Assembly: GCF_024746835.1 (NCBI RefSeq)
Contig: NZ_CP080531.1
Location: 868,001 to 932,000 of the forward strand
Length of the DNA stretch: 64,000 nucleotides
DNA from: Mesorhizobium sp. AR02
Lineage (GTDB): Bacteria > Pseudomonadota > Alphaproteobacteria > Rhizobiales > Rhizobiaceae
Direction: 5' to 3'
Shown here: in pieces, positions 43,816 through 53,549 of the stretch
Layout: each line of letters opens with the position of its first letter
Position numbering within the stretch: the stretch's first letter is position 1
Notes under the pieces: model-generated
Databases searched by the model: none
Seen by the model: only the letters and a program-made list of their open reading frames with translations
What the model was told of the DNA's origin: nothing
Translations under genes and position numbers: made by a program

Positions 43816-44864
43816 ACAAGGCACCTGATCTAGACAAGGCCAGCCCGGACCGGGCCGAAGGTCTGTCCGAAGCGTTCGACTTTTTCGAACTGCTGCGCCG
43901 TCTCGAACAGCGGAGCGGTCTGTTCGGCCATTCCGGACGCCCCGACCGCGAGCCGGCAAGGCTTGGCCAGCATGTTCGCCTCGCCTTTTCCGCGCGGGAC
44001 CTGGTGCAATTCCGCGAAGCCAGCGACAAGGCGCCGGCTCGGGTCACGGTTGCAAATCTTGGTCTGTTGGGACCTGAGGGCCCGATGCCGCTGCATCTGA
44101 CGCGCTGGGTGCTCGACCGCCTGTCGCAGCGCTGGTTCGCCGGCGCCGACGCACAGCAGACCAGCGACACGACATTCGTCGACTTCGTCAACATCCTTCA
44201 GCACCGCATGATTGCCCTCTACTACCGGGCCTGGGCGGATGCGCATCCGGCGGTCCAGGTCGAGCGCGCGGTCGGTGGCCGCGTCCGCGCCATGCTTGAA
44301 GCGATGGCGGGGATCGGGCTTCCCGGCACCCAAAATCCTGATCTCGACACTGTCAAGCTTCGCCAGGCCGCGTCGCTCGCCAGCCAGGTCGACGGCCCGG
44401 AACGGCTGACGCTGTTCCTGGCGGAAGCGTTCAAGGTGCCGGTTCAAATCAAGGAGTTCATCGCTGCCTGGATAACCATACCAACCGGACTCCAGACCCG
44501 CCTCGCAAAAGCCCATGCGGGGCTCGGCCGGGGGGCGACGATAGGCCCGCGCGTTTTCAACCGCCAAAGCAGGATCGAGCTGCGCGTCGGCCCTCTCGGT
44601 TTCGAGGAGTTCAAGGCGTTCCTGCCGGGCGGTCCGCGCCTCAAACTGTTCAAGCAAGCCGTTCGCGACATGGTCGGGGAGACGCTCGACGTCGATTTGC
44701 GCATCGTTCTGGCGCGTAAAGCCGTGCCGCCGCCCCGCATCGGAGCGGTCCAGCTTGGCCGGACCTCCTGGCTTGCGCGGCCCGCCGAAAGGGGCGATGC
44801 TGACGATCTGCGGCTGCGGACAATTGTCGGATGGCGGCCGGAAATGGCGGGGGTCGCGGCATGA
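43779..44864 (+). CDS. tssG: Type VI secretion baseplate protein TssG (VasB/ImpH)
   Basis: 361-residue wedge protein. Family segments: FDFFELLRRLEQRSGLFG, GPEGPMPLHLTRWVL and FVDFVNILQHRMIALYYRAWA. ATG 43779 has CAGGAGG upstream and lies within the tssF end, an overlap of 37 nt. The duplicated DNA gives the N-terminal repeat LPDLDKAPDLDKA. TssG pairs with TssF in the baseplate. Confidence 0.93.
   Translation: MADDARQSLPDLDKAPDLDKASPDRAEGLSEAFDFFELLRRLEQRSGLFGHSGRPDREPARLGQHVRLAFSARDLVQFREASDKAPARVTVANLGLLGPEGPMPLHLTRWVLDRLSQRWFAGADAQQTSDTTFVDFVNILQHRMIALYYRAWADAHPAVQVERAVGGRVRAMLEAMAGIGLPGTQNPDLDTVKLRQAASLASQVDGPERLTLFLAEAFKVPVQIKEFIAAWITIPTGLQTRLAKAHAGLGRGATIGPRVFNRQSRIELRVGPLGFEEFKAFLPGGPRLKLFKQAVRDMVGETLDVDLRIVLARKAVPPPRIGAVQLGRTSWLARPAERGDADDLRLRTIVGWRPEMAGVAA
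43805..43840 (+). repeat. 18-bp tandem duplication across the tssF stop codon
   Basis: ACCTGATCTAGACAAGGC occurs twice without a mismatch (43805-43822 and 43823-43840). The first copy contains the TAG stop of tssF; in the tssG frame the repeat adds six residues and keeps the frame. Confidence 0.9.
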
Positions 44865-46330
44865 GCCTGCTGCTGACGCTGGAGCAAGGGCCACGCACCC
44901 AGGCGGTACGGCAGACCCGGCTGGACGAAGGCGAGCTGGTGATCGGCCGCAGTGCGGATGCGGGCTGGCAGATCAACGATCCCGACATGTTCGTTTCCCG
45001 CGCCCATTGCAGGATTTCGGGCGGGCGAGATGGATATTTCGTCACCGACACGTCGAGCAGCGGGCTGTACATAAACGACTCCGACAGCCCGCTCGGTGCC
45101 GGCCAGTCGACGCGCCTTCAAAGCGGCATGCGGCTGAGACTTGGCGACTATGTCGTCTATGTCGACCTGCAGACGCCAACCGCCCAGGCACAAGCAGCCA
45201 GCCAGCCGGTTCCGGAACGCCTGCCGCCGGGATCGCGGGCGCCGCTGAACATCGGCAGTGACGACTTCTTTTCCGCCAAGGTCAAGGAAGAGCCGCGACG
45301 GCCGCGTCCGGCCGATCTGCCGAACCCGTTCGAGCAGCCGGTTGCGGGCGCGTTCGAGCGTGCCGCCTCCAGCCAGCGCAGCTCGCCTGCTTTCGATGAT
45401 CCGTTCAGCCTCGACCCGGTTTCGACACCTGTGTCGACGGGTGTTGCCCCTTATCCCGAACCTGGCGCGCCAAGCTTCGCGGACCCGTTCAGCCTCGACT
45501 CGGTACCTCCCCTCAACGGGTCCACCGAACCTGCCGCCGGAAAGCCATCCGAATTCAAGGACGACTTTGGCTTCGGGCCAGCCGCGGCACCCAGTTCGGC
45601 AAACGGCGCCGGCGCGACCGGTCAGCGCGAACGAGCCCCCCTAAGGCCGCAATCCGCCAATCCCTGGGATCTGCCTGTGCAGGCAGCGGATGCTCCTCCT
45701 CCAATGCGGACGGGCGCTGCTCCCAAACCCGCCCGCCCGCCGGCAGCGGCGCGGCCGGGAGACATGGCGCTTCGCTCCGCATTCCTGCACGGCATGGGCG
45801 TCGAGGAAGCCGATTTCCCCGGGCGCGACAGCATCGCGGAAATGGAGAAGTTCGGCCGCGAATACCGGCTGATGATGGAAGGCCTGATGCAGCTTCTGCG
45901 CAAGCGCGCCGAGGAAAAGGGAAACGCGCGCGTCGCCCAGACCATGGTCGGGGCTTCCGAAGTCAATCCGCTCAAGTTCCTGCCGACGGTCGACGATGCC
46001 ATCGTCACGCTTATCGCCGAGCGCAGCCCCGGATTTCTCGCCGGCGAAGCGGCTATCGCCGACGCGGTCCGCGATCTCGCGCAACACCACGTGCGCGCCT
46101 GGCGCGGCGTGCAGGCCGCCTTGCGTCGGATGGTCGACCGTTTTGATCCGGCAGTGATCGAGGCAGAGCTGAAATCGAATTCGGCGATCGGCACCCTGTT
46201 TTCGGGCGGGCGCGGCGCCAAGCTGTGGGAGCTCTACCAGAAACGCCATCGTGAAATCGCCGAGAGCGCGGAGAAAAGCTTTCTCGGCGAAATCGGCGCC
46301 GATTTTCGGGACGCATATGAGGAGGAGTGA
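44861..46330 (+). CDS. tagH: Type VI secretion FHA-domain protein TagH (ImpI), copy 1
   Basis: 489-residue cytoplasmic protein. An FHA domain occupies about residues 1-105 (ELVIGRSADAGWQINDPDMF, then VSRAHCRISG and SSGLYIND), normally reading a phospho-threonine. A Pro/Ser/Ala-rich linker with repeats of DPFSLDSV type follows. The C-terminal TagH domain begins near residue 305 (SAFLHGMGVEEADF). FHA proteins act in post-translational control of the system with a Ser/Thr kinase and phosphatase, which are not in this window. Start overlaps tssG (ATGA). Confidence 0.9.
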   Translation: MSLLLTLEQGPRTQAVRQTRLDEGELVIGRSADAGWQINDPDMFVSRAHCRISGGRDGYFVTDTSSSGLYINDSDSPLGAGQSTRLQSGMRLRLGDYVVYVDLQTPTAQAQAASQPVPERLPPGSRAPLNIGSDDFFSAKVKEEPRRPRPADLPNPFEQPVAGAFERAASSQRSSPAFDDPFSLDPVSTPVSTGVAPYPEPGAPSFADPFSLDSVPPLNGSTEPAAGKPSEFKDDFGFGPAAAPSSANGAGATGQRERAPLRPQSANPWDLPVQAADAPPPMRTGAAPKPARPPAAARPGDMALRSAFLHGMGVEEADFPGRDSIAEMEKFGREYRLMMEGLMQLLRKRAEEKGNARVAQTMVGASEVNPLKFLPTVDDAIVTLIAERSPGFLAGEAAIADAVRDLAQHHVRAWRGVQAALRRMVDRFDPAVIEAELKSNSAIGTLFSGGRGAKLWELYQKRHREIAESAEKSFLGEIGADFRDAYEEE

Positions 46331-46333
46331 GAC

Positions 46334-46786
46334 ATGATCGACCGACGCGAATTTATCGTTGCCCTGGGCGCGACCGGGCTGCTTACGGCTTGCCAGAGCG
46401 GCCCGCCAAAACCATCGGTGATCACGGTCAACGTGACCGGTGGGGCCGGCATGAACCCGGGACCAGGCGGCGGCGACCGGCCGGTGACAGTTCTCGTGAT
46501 GCGGTTGCGCAGCACCGGCAAATTCAATTCCGCCGACTATTTTGCCCTGCAGGGCGATGCCGGCTCCGCGCTGGGCGGCGATCTCATCGGATCCGACCAG
46601 ATCGCTGTAGGGCCGGGAAAATCCGCGTCCAAGACCATCACCGTCGAGCCGGACGCCACGGCGCTGGGCTTCGTTGCGCTGATCCGCGAGCCGACCGGCA
46701 AGAACTGGCGGACGACCAAGTCGGTGTCGCCGGGATCAAAGTTCACGATCAATGTCACGCTTGGCAGCGGCGGTATTTCCGCCTAG
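46334..46786 (+). CDS. tssJ: Type VI secretion outer-membrane lipoprotein TssJ
   Basis: 150-residue lipoprotein with lipobox LLTAC near residue 20, followed by a small beta-sandwich domain with the TssJ-like segment RPVTVLVMRLRSTGKFNSADYF. It anchors the TssJLM trans-envelope complex to the outer membrane and binds TssM. The signal peptide begins MIDRREFIVALGATG, a pattern resembling twin-arginine signals (RRxF), which is unusual for TssJ. It starts 3 nt after tagH. Confidence 0.88.
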   Translation: MIDRREFIVALGATGLLTACQSGPPKPSVITVNVTGGAGMNPGPGGGDRPVTVLVMRLRSTGKFNSADYFALQGDAGSALGGDLIGSDQIAVGPGKSASKTITVEPDATALGFVALIREPTGKNWRTTKSVSPGSKFTINVTLGSGGISA

Positions 46787-46825
46787 CGGCCGGGGCAAGG
46801 GGAGCTCAATGCAGAGAGTAGCGGC

Positions 46826-48160
46826 ATGAGCGATGCAAACAGGGTGCTGTGGTCCGAAGGCCTTTTCCTGCGGACCCAGCATTTCCAGCAGCAGGATCGC
46901 TTTTTCGAGGCGACGGTGCGCGGCGCGTTGCAGGCCGGGCAGTTGCATACGTTCGGCTTCCAACAGCTGACGCTGGACCAGGCGTTGCTCGATGCCGGCC
47001 AGGTCGCGATCCTGTCCGCTCGTGGCATCTTCCCGGACGGGACACCTTTCGCCATTCCCGAGATGATGGACGCGCCGCGACCGTTGCCGGTTACGCCAGA
47101 CATGGGCGCCGGACCGGTGCTGGTCGCCTTGCCGCTGGAGCCTCCCGGTGGTGTCGGCTTCGATCCCGCACACGCCGCCGCCTCGGGAGCGCGCTATCAT
47201 GGGCGGATCGTTTCGGTGCGCGACGCCGTCCAGGGCGGTTCAGACCCGGAAGAAATCGAAATCGCCCGTCCGCAGGCGCTGCTGCTGGCGCCCGGCAGGT
47301 CGGTCGGCGGCTACACGGCCTTGCCGATCGCCGACCTCAAGGGGGTTCGAGCCGATGGTGGCGTCTCGCTGGACGAGACCTTCCTGCCGCCGACGCTGGT
47401 GACCGGCGCTGTGGCCTGGTACCGGCAATTGCTTCTGGAAGTCGTCACGGGGCTCGACCAGATCGCCGAGGCGCATGGCAAGATGGTCATGGGCGGGCCG
47501 GGGCGCAGCGTCGAAGACCTGCTGATGCTCAACCTCGCCAATGCGGCGCGGCCGCGGCTGGCCCACATGCTGGCGCAGGATGTCTTCCATCCGGCCGAGC
47601 TTTACCTGGAGCTTGCCGGGCTCGCCGGTTCGATGGCGACCTACGGATCGAGCGCGCGGCGGCTGGGCGAATTGCCCGCCTACGATCACATGGCGCCGGG
47701 ACCTGCATACATGGCGCTGGCGGATGCGCTGCGCTCGCTCATCCTCAGCTTGCGCTACATCGAGCCGAAATCGCGTGCGCTGCCGGTCATGCGGCATTCG
47801 ACCAATGTCTGGAAAATCCGCATCGACAATCCGAAGCTGCTGGTGGCCAGCCGCATCGTCATCCGGGTCGGTTCGGAGCTGTCGGAAGACGCGCTGCGCA
47901 AGATATTCGTCAACCAGGCGACTGTTGGCTCGGCTGACCAGTTCGAGGGCTTGTGGAAATCGCGCTTGCCCGGCATTCCGCTGAAACCGCTTCATTCCCA
48001 GCCGCGCGAAATCCCTTACGACGGCGATCGGCTATGCCTCGAGCTGGACCAGAAAAGCGAGCACTGGGCGTCGCTGCTCGATGCCCCCGGCTTCGTCATC
48101 GGCGTTTCGGGCGTGTTGCCAAGCGAGCCGCAGGTGGACTGCTACTCGGTGAACAGGTGA
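46826..48160 (+). CDS. tssK: Type VI secretion baseplate-membrane connector TssK (VasE/ImpJ)
   Basis: 444-residue protein opening with VLWSEGLFLRTQHFQQQDRF, the TssK hallmark. The central segment RPRLAHMLAQDVFHPAELYLEL is also typical. TssK trimers join the baseplate (TssFG) to TssL and TssM at the inner membrane. It is one base from tssL. Confidence 0.95.
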   Translation: MSDANRVLWSEGLFLRTQHFQQQDRFFEATVRGALQAGQLHTFGFQQLTLDQALLDAGQVAILSARGIFPDGTPFAIPEMMDAPRPLPVTPDMGAGPVLVALPLEPPGGVGFDPAHAAASGARYHGRIVSVRDAVQGGSDPEEIEIARPQALLLAPGRSVGGYTALPIADLKGVRADGGVSLDETFLPPTLVTGAVAWYRQLLLEVVTGLDQIAEAHGKMVMGGPGRSVEDLLMLNLANAARPRLAHMLAQDVFHPAELYLELAGLAGSMATYGSSARRLGELPAYDHMAPGPAYMALADALRSLILSLRYIEPKSRALPVMRHSTNVWKIRIDNPKLLVASRIVIRVGSELSEDALRKIFVNQATVGSADQFEGLWKSRLPGIPLKPLHSQPREIPYDGDRLCLELDQKSEHWASLLDAPGFVIGVSGVLPSEPQVDCYSVNR

Positions 48161-48161
48161 G

Positions 48162-49487
48162 ATGATGAGCCGCGATGATCCTTTCGGACTGTCGGAGGAT
48201 CGCGAACGCACCCGCATACGGCTGACCGGCGCGCCGACGCCGCGGCCGATGGCGCCGCTCTTGCCGGGCGCGGCGGTAAAGCGGTCTCGCACCCACCCGA
48301 ACGCGCTCGTCAACGCATTCGCGCCCTTGCTCGAATTCGCGCCCGAGCTTGAAAGCGCGCTGGCGCCGGAGAACCCGGAAGCGCTGCGCACCCGTCTGCT
48401 TGAAGAACTGGTTCGGGCACGCGACACGGCAATGTCGACGGGGTCCTCCATGGAGCGGGCCGATCAGGCGGCCTGGGTGGTGGCGGCGTTGCTCGACGAT
48501 CTCGCCCTGAACACGCCCTGGGGCGGGGCCAGCGCCTGGCCGCGCCAGCCGCTTGTGGTGATGCTGCGCGGCGATGTCGATGCCGGCACGCAGTTCTTCA
48601 CGCGCCTCGACGAACTGGAACGCCATCCCAACCGCGATCGGGAATTGCTGGAACTGCAATATGATTGCATGGCGCTCGGCTTCCGCGGCAAATATCGCGT
48701 GCCTGGCCGCTCAGGCGACCGCTCGCTCAACGCCGTTCGCGTCGCGGCGGCACGCTTCCTGCGCGATGCCGACGCTGAAGGCGCGCCACTGTCGCCAAAC
48801 TGGAAGGGCGTGATCGCCTCCGACGAGCCGCAGCGCTTCATCGTGCCGATCTGGGTCATGGCGCTCGGCGCGGCAGTCATCGCCACCGCAATCCATGTCG
48901 GGCTGTCGATGGGACTGAGCAGCCAGGCGGTCGAGCTTTCTGCCCTCGTGCGCGCATTGCCGCCGCCTGAACGCGGCGATGTCAGCCGGACCTCGCCCAA
49001 GGTCGACGCCCCGCCGCCGGAAAAAGTGGATTTTGCGCTGTTGCCGGAATTCCAGGCCGGCGCGCCGGCCGGCCTCAAATCCGCCCTCAGCGGCACCGAG
49101 AGCGTTTCGCTGGCCAAGCTGATCATCCAGGCTTCCAATCCCGAACTGTTCCAGTCGTCGCGGCCACAACTGACCGACGGCTTCGAGCCCCTGATCGCTT
49201 CGATCGCCAAGGTGATCCTCGCCAATCAGGAGCTGATCGGGAACATCACGGTGATCGGTCATACGGACGGCGTTCCCCTGCAGAAGACCAACCCGCTGTC
49301 GACCAACCAGCGGCTGTCGGAGGCGCGCGCCCAGACGATCGCCGACATGCTGGTCCAGAACGGCGTGCCGCAGGATCGCGTCCATTCCGAGGGCCGCGCG
49401 GCCACGGACCCGGTGGCCAGCGACAGCACGCGCGAGGGGCGAGCCTTGAACCGCCGCGTCGAGGTGCTCGTCGAAAAGAGGCTGTGA
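48162..49487 (+). CDS. tssL: Type VI secretion inner-membrane protein TssL with OmpA-type peptidoglycan-binding domain, copy 1
   Basis: 441-residue protein. The N-terminal cytoplasmic DotU/TssL domain covers about residues 45-210, a single membrane segment lies at residues 227-248 and a C-terminal OmpA-like domain covers about 330-441 (GHTDGVPLQK, RAQTIADMLVQNGVP, GRALNRRVEV). It belongs to the specialised TssL class that anchors the complex to the cell wall. ATG 48162 and 48165 are equivalent choices. It is followed 1 nt later by tssM. A divergent paralogue is encoded at 62354. Confidence 0.93.
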   Translation: MMSRDDPFGLSEDRERTRIRLTGAPTPRPMAPLLPGAAVKRSRTHPNALVNAFAPLLEFAPELESALAPENPEALRTRLLEELVRARDTAMSTGSSMERADQAAWVVAALLDDLALNTPWGGASAWPRQPLVVMLRGDVDAGTQFFTRLDELERHPNRDRELLELQYDCMALGFRGKYRVPGRSGDRSLNAVRVAAARFLRDADAEGAPLSPNWKGVIASDEPQRFIVPIWVMALGAAVIATAIHVGLSMGLSSQAVELSALVRALPPPERGDVSRTSPKVDAPPPEKVDFALLPEFQAGAPAGLKSALSGTESVSLAKLIIQASNPELFQSSRPQLTDGFEPLIASIAKVILANQELIGNITVIGHTDGVPLQKTNPLSTNQRLSEARAQTIADMLVQNGVPQDRVHSEGRAATDPVASDSTREGRALNRRVEVLVEKRL

Positions 49488-49488
49488 G

Positions 49489-52400
49489 ATGTTCATCCTG
49501 CGCTTCCTCTGGGCGGTTCTGACATCGCGCTGGCTGTGGACGCTGATCGGCATCACGCTGCTTTCCCTGGTCATCTGGGTGTTCGGTCCGATCGTCAGGG
49601 TCGGTCCCTACGAACCCTTCGCTTCGGAAAATGTGCGCATCGTCATCATCGCGCTGCTGGTCATCTTCTGGCTGATCTGGCTGATCGTCGCCCAACGCCG
49701 GGCGATCCGCGCCAACCGCATGTTCGTCGCCGAGATTGCAGCGCCCGTGGCGGAAAAGCCGCTCAGTCCCGGCGAAGAGAACGTCGCCGCCGTGGGTGCC
49801 AAATTCGCCGAGGTGATGGCCGAACTGAAGCGCCGCAAGCTCGGCGGACGCAAGTTCCTGCGCGAGATGCCATGGTACGTGATCGTCGGCCCGCCGGCCA
49901 CCGGCAAGACCACGGCCTTGCGGCAGTCCGGACTGAATTTTCCGATCGACCTCACCGACGATCTGCAAGGGGTCGGCGGCACGCGCAACTGCGACTGGTT
50001 CTTTTCCGAGAACGCGGTTCTGATCGACACCGCCGGCCGCTATGTCCAGCAGGAGAGCCAGCCTGACGTCGACGCGGCGGAATGGCTGGGCTTCCTCGAC
50101 CTTCTGAAGAAGCATCGCGGCCGCCGCGCGCTCAACGGCGTGATCGTCGCGCTTTCGATCGACGTGCTTTCGGAGGGCGACGAAGCGATAAAGGCGCATG
50201 GCCGCAAGATCCGCCGCCGGCTGGCCGAGCTCAACGACCGGCTCGAAATCCGCCTTCCGGTCTATCTGATGCTGACCAAGGCCGATCTGATCAAGGGTTT
50301 CGAGGCTTTCTTCGGCGGCCTGTCGACCGCCTCGCGCGAACAGGTCTGGGGAACGACCTTCGCGCTGGATGCGCGTGTCGATGCCAAGACCATCGAACGC
50401 GAAATTTCGACGCTGGCGACGGAACTGGAGCGGCGGCTGGTGCCGCGCCTGGAGGACGAAGACAAGCTCGCCGCCCGCGCCGAGATCTTCAGGTTTCCAG
50501 CCCAGCTGTCCAGCCTGTCCGAACCGATCCAGGTGCTGGTCGAGGCGATGTTCGGCGAAAGCCGCTATGAGGAGGCCGCCTGGCTGCGTGGCCTCTATCT
50601 GACATCGGCGACGCAGGAAGGGGCGCCCATCGACCGGCTGACCGCGGCGCTGTCGTCGTCCTTCGGCCTGCCGCCACGGCGAGCCCTGCCCGCGCCAAGG
50701 GTCGAGAAACGCAGCTTCTTCCTGAAGAACCTGCTCACCGACGTCATCTTCAGGGAAGCCGGCCTCGGCACGTTCGATCCGCTGGCGCAGCGTCGCCGCG
50801 CCTGGATCTGGCGCGGTGCCGCGGCTGCATGCGCTGTGGTGGCCTTGCTGGCCGGCGGGCTGTTCACGTGGTCTTATTTTGACAACCGTAACGCGATCAC
50901 GGCCCAGGCAGGCCAGTTCGAAGCGCTGCAGACGCCGCTGACCGCCGTTGCCGCCAGCCCGGCATCGGTGCAGCAGCCCGCCATCGACAGCGCGCTCGAA
51001 GCGATGGACGCGGTCGCGAATGCCCGGACAGCATCGCCGGGCGCCCCCCAGGATCTGCTGGGACCATCGGCCTCGGCGGAACTGGTGCGGGCGCAGACCG
51101 ACACCTACGACCACGCCCTGCGCAACGTGCTCGAGCCACGGATGGTCGCGCTGCTCGAGGCGACCATGTGGCGGCAGATCCGCGATCCGGATTTCATGCT
51201 CGGAGCGCTCAAGACCTATCGCATGATGACCGGCCTGTCGCAGATGGATGCCGATTTCGCCCAGAACTGGTGGGTCAACAGCCTGCCGGAATTCGCGGCA
51301 GCGGCACCCTTTCCGACCGCCGATGCCGAGGAGCATCAGCTTGCCGCCATCCGCCGCATGGCGGTCGACGAAAGCTATGTCGCGCCCGACCAGGCCCTGG
51401 TCGCCGAAGCGCTGAAAACCGTGTGCACGATCTCTTTGCCGGCACGCGCCTACAAGCAGTTGCTGGCCGATCCTGAGGTGGCCGGGCTCAAGGAGTGGAT
51501 CCCGGCCAATTTCGCCGGTCCCAATGGCGGCAAGGTGTTTGCGCGGCGTTCCGACAAGACGCTTCGCGTCGGCATTGCCGGAGCCTTCACCTACGCCGGC
51601 TTCCACGACGCCATTCTCGACCGCATCGACGATGTCGCCGCCCAGGCGGCGCTCGATCGTGCGGTTTTCGCCGGCGGCTGCTCGGAGAATTCCGAGACCT
51701 CGGTCTCGGCGCTGTCCGAGGACATTCTGAAGCTCTACTATGACGACTACATCGCACAATGGGACAGCTTCCTGCGAGACATGCGGCTCGCGCCACTGAC
51801 CGATCTCAATGTCGCCAGTGAAAACCTGAAGGACCTCTCGAGTGCCGATTCAGCGCTGAAACGGCTGCTGACGGCGATCGTACAGGAGACCGAACTGACG
51901 CGCTCCGACGAGGCGCCCGCTGACGACAAGGCGGCGGCCAAGGGCGCCTCGAAACTGCTCGGCAAGCTGGGAAAACTCGGCAAGCTGGCGACAAGCGGTG
52001 CGAAGCTGCTTCCCCGCGCCGGGTCAGCCAGCGAGGTGGACCTGACCGGCAATCTGGTAGCCGAACATTTCAAGCCGCTGAAGAGCACCATTGCCGAGGT
52101 CGACGGCCAGCCGCCGGCACTGGATGCCGCCGTTGTCGCGCTGACCGCGCTGTCGAACGTGCTGCAGACGGTCACCGCGAACCCCAATCCGCAGGATGCC
52201 ATCAAGAAGCAGGGCGGCCTTGCCGAGTTGACCGGCGCGGTCGCCAGGCAAGCACAGATCCTGCCCGACCCGATCAACGCCTGGCTCGGTGGCATTGCCG
52301 GTGACACCAGCAATTTGACGCAGAAGGCGGTCACTTCGGAGCTCAACGCCATCTGGCGGGCGGACATACTGCCGTTCTGCCAGGCCGCGCTGAACGACCG

Positions 52401-53025
52401 CTATCCATTCAGCGCCGACAGCGCGGTGGACGTCAATGTGCGTGATTTCGCCCGCCTGTTCGGACCGGCCGGGCTGATCGACGGTTTCATCAACGACCAC
52501 CTGATCAACTATGTCGACACCACCAGCCAGCCGTGGAAATGGCGCGCCGATTTCGGCCTCGATCCTTCGGCGCTGGCGGCGTTCGAGCAGGCCAGGCATA
52601 TCCGCGACGATCTCTTTCCCGGCGGTACCGGACCGGTGATGAGCTTCACGCTCGAACCGAAGGATCTGTCTCCCAACGTCACGCGCGTCACGCTCAATCT
52701 CGATGGCCAGACCCTCGTCTACTTCAACAACGCGACGCGGCCGCAACCGATGACCTGGCCCGGCAAGGATGGCACCGGCGTCATTTCGCTCGCCTTCCAG
52801 CCCATCGACGGATCGCCCGAAATCATGCTCAACGAGACCGGCAGTTGGGCTTGGCTGAGGATGCTGCGCAGCGGCCGTTTCGCCGGTACAGCGCTCTCCG
52901 ATGTCTACAGCCTGCGACTGGGCACGAAAGGCATGTATGCCGATTTCGAGCTCAAGGCGGCCAGCGTCGAGAACCCCTACAATCTGCAGATGTTCAAGAA
53001 ATTCTCATGTCCGCCGCAGATATGA
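49489..53025 (+). CDS. tssM: Type VI secretion inner-membrane protein TssM (IcmF/VasK)
   Basis: 1178-residue inner-membrane protein. Two membrane segments at about residues 12-33 and 49-69 are followed by a cytoplasmic NTPase-like domain with an intact Walker A GPPATGKT (134-141). A third membrane segment (about 440-465) leads to a large periplasmic part that contacts TssJ. A low-complexity Gly/Lys/Leu stretch (KLLGKLGKLGKLATSG) lies near residue 825. It forms the core of the envelope channel with TssL and TssJ. A second tssM begins at 63864. Confidence 0.95.
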   Translation: MFILRFLWAVLTSRWLWTLIGITLLSLVIWVFGPIVRVGPYEPFASENVRIVIIALLVIFWLIWLIVAQRRAIRANRMFVAEIAAPVAEKPLSPGEENVAAVGAKFAEVMAELKRRKLGGRKFLREMPWYVIVGPPATGKTTALRQSGLNFPIDLTDDLQGVGGTRNCDWFFSENAVLIDTAGRYVQQESQPDVDAAEWLGFLDLLKKHRGRRALNGVIVALSIDVLSEGDEAIKAHGRKIRRRLAELNDRLEIRLPVYLMLTKADLIKGFEAFFGGLSTASREQVWGTTFALDARVDAKTIEREISTLATELERRLVPRLEDEDKLAARAEIFRFPAQLSSLSEPIQVLVEAMFGESRYEEAAWLRGLYLTSATQEGAPIDRLTAALSSSFGLPPRRALPAPRVEKRSFFLKNLLTDVIFREAGLGTFDPLAQRRRAWIWRGAAAACAVVALLAGGLFTWSYFDNRNAITAQAGQFEALQTPLTAVAASPASVQQPAIDSALEAMDAVANARTASPGAPQDLLGPSASAELVRAQTDTYDHALRNVLEPRMVALLEATMWRQIRDPDFMLGALKTYRMMTGLSQMDADFAQNWWVNSLPEFAAAAPFPTADAEEHQLAAIRRMAVDESYVAPDQALVAEALKTVCTISLPARAYKQLLADPEVAGLKEWIPANFAGPNGGKVFARRSDKTLRVGIAGAFTYAGFHDAILDRIDDVAAQAALDRAVFAGGCSENSETSVSALSEDILKLYYDDYIAQWDSFLRDMRLAPLTDLNVASENLKDLSSADSALKRLLTAIVQETELTRSDEAPADDKAAAKGASKLLGKLGKLGKLATSGAKLLPRAGSASEVDLTGNLVAEHFKPLKSTIAEVDGQPPALDAAVVALTALSNVLQTVTANPNPQDAIKKQGGLAELTGAVARQAQILPDPINAWLGGIAGDTSNLTQKAVTSELNAIWRADILPFCQAALNDRYPFSADSAVDVNVRDFARLFGPAGLIDGFINDHLINYVDTTSQPWKWRADFGLDPSALAAFEQARHIRDDLFPGGTGPVMSFTLEPKDLSPNVTRVTLNLDGQTLVYFNNATRPQPMTWPGKDGTGVISLAFQPIDGSPEIMLNETGSWAWLRMLRSGRFAGTALSDVYSLRLGTKGMYADFELKAASVENPYNLQMFKKFSCPPQI

Positions 53026-53549
53026 TCTTACCCGGCTTCTACGGCAAAATGCCCGCCACCGGCGATTTCGTGACGCGGCGGCTGTCGGGCGACTTTGTTC
53101 GCGGCTGGGACCGCTGGCTGGCGCAGCATCTCGTGCCGCTGTTTGGCTCGGAATTTTGGCCGAGCACAACCGCGCTGCGCTTTCTGGCTGGCCCGGCTTC
53201 CTTCGGCGCATCGGCAGGCATCATTGTGCAAAGCGCCGACAGGGTCGGCAGGAAGTTCCCTCTGAGTGTCGTTGCGCTGCTTTCTGAAGCTCCCGTTTTG
53301 CTGGCTGACGCCGAAGCGTGGTTTTCCCGGATCGAAGAAGTGGCCATCGCCGCCCAGAACGGCGCGCTGACGCCCGACGAACTGGATGCCGCGCTGGCCG
53401 GACTGCCGGTGCCATCCGTCGAGCCGGGCGAAGAGGTCATCAGCGGCATGGTGATGTGGACGGCCCGTTCGGACATTTTCGACCTCGATCCGCAATCGCC
53501 GCAAACGACGCTGGAACAAATCCTCGCCGCCAGTTGGGAGACCAGCTGA
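53007..53549 (+). CDS. tagF: Type VI secretion protein TagF (ImpM family)
   Basis: 180-residue protein with the TagF/DUF2094 opening LPGFYGKMPATGDFVTRRLS and the GRKFPLSVVALL segment. TagF is a post-translational repressor of assembly that can bind the FHA protein, so it fits the two tagH genes in this locus. ATG 53007 overlaps the tssM end by 19 nt; ATG 53022 would give an ATGA overlap and is nearly as good. Confidence 0.9.
   Translation: MSAADMILPGFYGKMPATGDFVTRRLSGDFVRGWDRWLAQHLVPLFGSEFWPSTTALRFLAGPASFGASAGIIVQSADRVGRKFPLSVVALLSEAPVLLADAEAWFSRIEEVAIAAQNGALTPDELDAALAGLPVPSVEPGEEVISGMVMWTARSDIFDLDPQSPQTTLEQILAASWETS

Noticed and set aside
49246..51759. 837-codon open frame on the - strand
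   Set aside because: It is antisense to tssL and tssM, with composition typical of a GC-rich shadow frame (many His, Arg, Asp, Gly) and no family motif.
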